NCBI GenBank assembly: GCA_964476245.1
Contig: CAYYYW010000023.1
Span: forward strand, 1 to 14,301
Reading direction: 5' to 3'
From: CAYYYW01 sp964476245
Lineage (GTDB): Bacteria; Patescibacteriota; Microgenomatia; UBA1406; HO2-37-13b
Length of the DNA: 14,301 nt
Numbering within the stretch: position 1 is the first letter of the stretch; every line of letters starts with the position of its first letter. The notes under the pieces were generated by a model that worked only from the letters and a program-made list of their open reading frames with translations, made no database searches and was not told where the DNA came from. The translations under genes were made by a program, and so were the position numbers. Positions 13,073 to 14,301 of the stretch are shown one piece after another.

Positions 13073-14301
13073 TTAAACAATTTTTTTCATCACCTCAATT
13101 ATATCATCTTTTAGCTTATAAACATCACCCGCGCCCATAGTAAAAACAACATCGCCTTTTTTTAAATTTTTAGCTAAAAAATTCAACAATTTATTTTTTC
13201 TGATGTATGCGACATTATTTTTGTTATACTCTTTCGCTATTTTCTCAATATCTAAAGAATTAACTTTAAAATCTTCTTTTCTCTCTCGAGCCGAAGAAAA
13301 AATATCAAGCACTATTGACAAATCAGCCAAAGAAAGGCTTAAGGCAAATTCTGACTTTAAAACCTGCGTGCGAGAAAAAGTATGAGGTTGAAAGATAACA
13401 ACTATTCTTCTTTGAGGAAAACGAGAACGAGCAGCTTGAATGGTAGCTTCAATTTCAGCTGGATGATGACCATAATCGTCGAATAAATAAATATCATTAA
13501 TAAAAGCTATCTTTTCAAATCTTCTTTTTGCCCCGGTAAAACCAACTAAGGCTTTCTTAATCTTTTCAAAAGAAAAACCTAAATTTAGAAGAGTTAAAAC
13601 CACACCGGTGGTATTGAGAATATTTTTTTTACCAAAAAGGGGGAGTAAACATTCTCCAAGATGTTTCGTCTTATAACAAAGGTCAAAACTTGAGCCCAGC
13701 TCATTGATCCGAATATTTCCTATTTTCAGATCAGCATCTTTATTAAACCCGTATGTTTGAATCTTTTTTGTGTCCAATCGTTTAATCAATTGAACATTAA
13801 GCAAGTCGTCAGTGCAAAGAATAAGCTTATGTCCATTAAAAAAATTAAAAAAAGCCTTCTTAACTTCCTCAATATTTCTGTACACATCTGGGTGATCAAA
13901 ATCAATATTGGTGCAGACTATGTAATCAGGATGTAAAAAATGAAATTTCGGTGTCTTATCAAGAGGAGGATTTACTCCATATTCATCTGCCTCCACAACA
14001 AAATAACTACCATGCACTGTAGTGTGGTAATTACCACCATCATAACCATCTAAGCTTGGGGAGCCGACCAAATAGCTTGGTTTAACTCCTAATTTTATTA
14101 ACGAATAAGCTAAAAGCGAAGTGGTAGTTGTCTTTCCATGACAACCGCAAACAGCAATGGTTGTTTTAAACTGTTTTGATAGTTGTCCTAAAACTTCAGG
14201 CTGTGATTGAATTTTAATTCCTCTTCTTTGTCCTTCTTTTGTTTGAGGATTATCCGTACCTCGATGAGCGGCAGAATAAATTATCGTATCTGTGTTTTTC
14301 G
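13073..14301 (-). CDS. murC: UDP-N-acetylmuramate--L-alanine ligase MurC, 5' end beyond the window
   Basis: Cytoplasmic ligase adding L-alanine to UDP-MurNAc. The frame is open through the window edge, leaving 408 visible residues; most of the N-terminal Rossmann domain is missing. The visible part runs from IIYSAAHRGTDNPQT through the ATP loop AVCGCHGKTTTTS (visible residues 48-60, Cys for the usual Thr in GTHGKT), VVEADEYG, TNIDFDHPDVY, GAKRRFE, FDDYGHHPAEIEAT and FQPHTFSRT, all MurC-type. The TTG at 14071 is an internal codon, not the start, since the P-loop lies upstream of it. DYGHHPxE and FQPH separate it from MurD, MurE and MurF; Mpl is a weaker alternative. It ends 44 bases before murB. 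Confidence 0.95.
   Translation of the reverse strand, partial: KNTDTIIYSAAHRGTDNPQTKEGQRRGIKIQSQPEVLGQLSKQFKTTIAVCGCHGKTTTTSLLAYSLIKLGVKPSYLVGSPSLDGYDGGNYHTTVHGSYFVVEADEYGVNPPLDKTPKFHFLHPDYIVCTNIDFDHPDVYRNIEEVKKAFFNFFNGHKLILCTDDLLNVQLIKRLDTKKIQTYGFNKDADLKIGNIRINELGSSFDLCYKTKHLGECLLPLFGKKNILNTTGVVLTLLNLGFSFEKIKKALVGFTGAKRRFEKIAFINDIYLFDDYGHHPAEIEATIQAARSRFPQRRIVVIFQPHTFSRTQVLKSEFALSLSLADLSIVLDIFSSARERKEDFKVNSLDIEKIAKEYNKNNVAYIRKNKLLNFLAKNLKKGDVVFTMGAGDVYKLKDDIIEVMKKIV

Noticed and set aside
14069..14071. TTG as the true start of a short murC
   Set aside because: The frame is open to the window edge, and the ATP-binding loop GCHGKTTTT lies upstream of it, so the gene is cut by the window rather than truncated.
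36..14301. Alternative genetic code with TGA read as an amino acid
   Set aside because: TGA ends ftsZ, ftsW, yvcK and murA exactly at the family-expected C termini, so the standard bacterial code applies.

Overview
This window is a division and cell wall (dcw) cluster read entirely from the minus strand. In transcription order, right to left, it holds murC (5' end cut by the window edge), murB, murA, a GlmU-like sugar nucleotidyltransferase/acyltransferase, yvcK (glmR), dgkA (undecaprenol kinase type), mraY, murD, ftsW, murG, ftsQ, ftsA and ftsZ. Nothing convincing is coded on the plus strand.

The DNA is AT-rich, genes are tightly packed, and recognisable Shine-Dalgarno sites are mostly missing. 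Several proteins carry lineage-type variants: MurG begins with a shortened glycine loop (TGGHVTPALA), MraY has PFHLWLQ where most bacteria have PxHHHxE, and MurD has NDTTSTTP for NDSKATNP. Together with in-frame palindromic repeats inside genes, this points to Patescibacteria (Candidate Phyla Radiation), probably a Parcubacteria-like lineage. TGA is a stop here (ftsZ, ftsW, yvcK, murA), so the Gracilibacteria/Absconditabacteria code is excluded. This placement is inference from protein style, not a phylogeny.

Layout: 14301-12108 is murC and murB. 12010-8072 is murA, the GlmU-like gene, yvcK and dgkA, nearly contiguous, with 4-base gaps or overlaps at two of the three junctions. 7944-8071 is a composite inverted-repeat element. 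7921-3251 is mraY, murD, ftsW and murG. 3294-36 is ftsQ, ftsA and ftsZ. The genes cover UDP-GlcNAc supply (GlmU-like), a probable UDP-GlcNAc sensor (YvcK/GlmR), conversion to UDP-MurNAc (MurA, MurB), the first two amino acid additions (MurC, MurD), lipid carrier supply (DgkA type), lipid I and II (MraY, MurG), polymerisation at the septum (FtsW) and the divisome core (FtsQ, FtsA, FtsZ). murE, murF, ddl, ftsI, ftsL, mraZ and rsmH are not in the window.

The most unusual layer is not a gene. Palindromic or inverted repeats lie inside ftsZ, murG and murD and at the end of the GlmU-like gene, where they encode amino acids, and repeats occupy most spacers that are not overlaps. I see no new defence, mobile or biosynthetic system; the protein content is a recognisable though variant dcw cluster.
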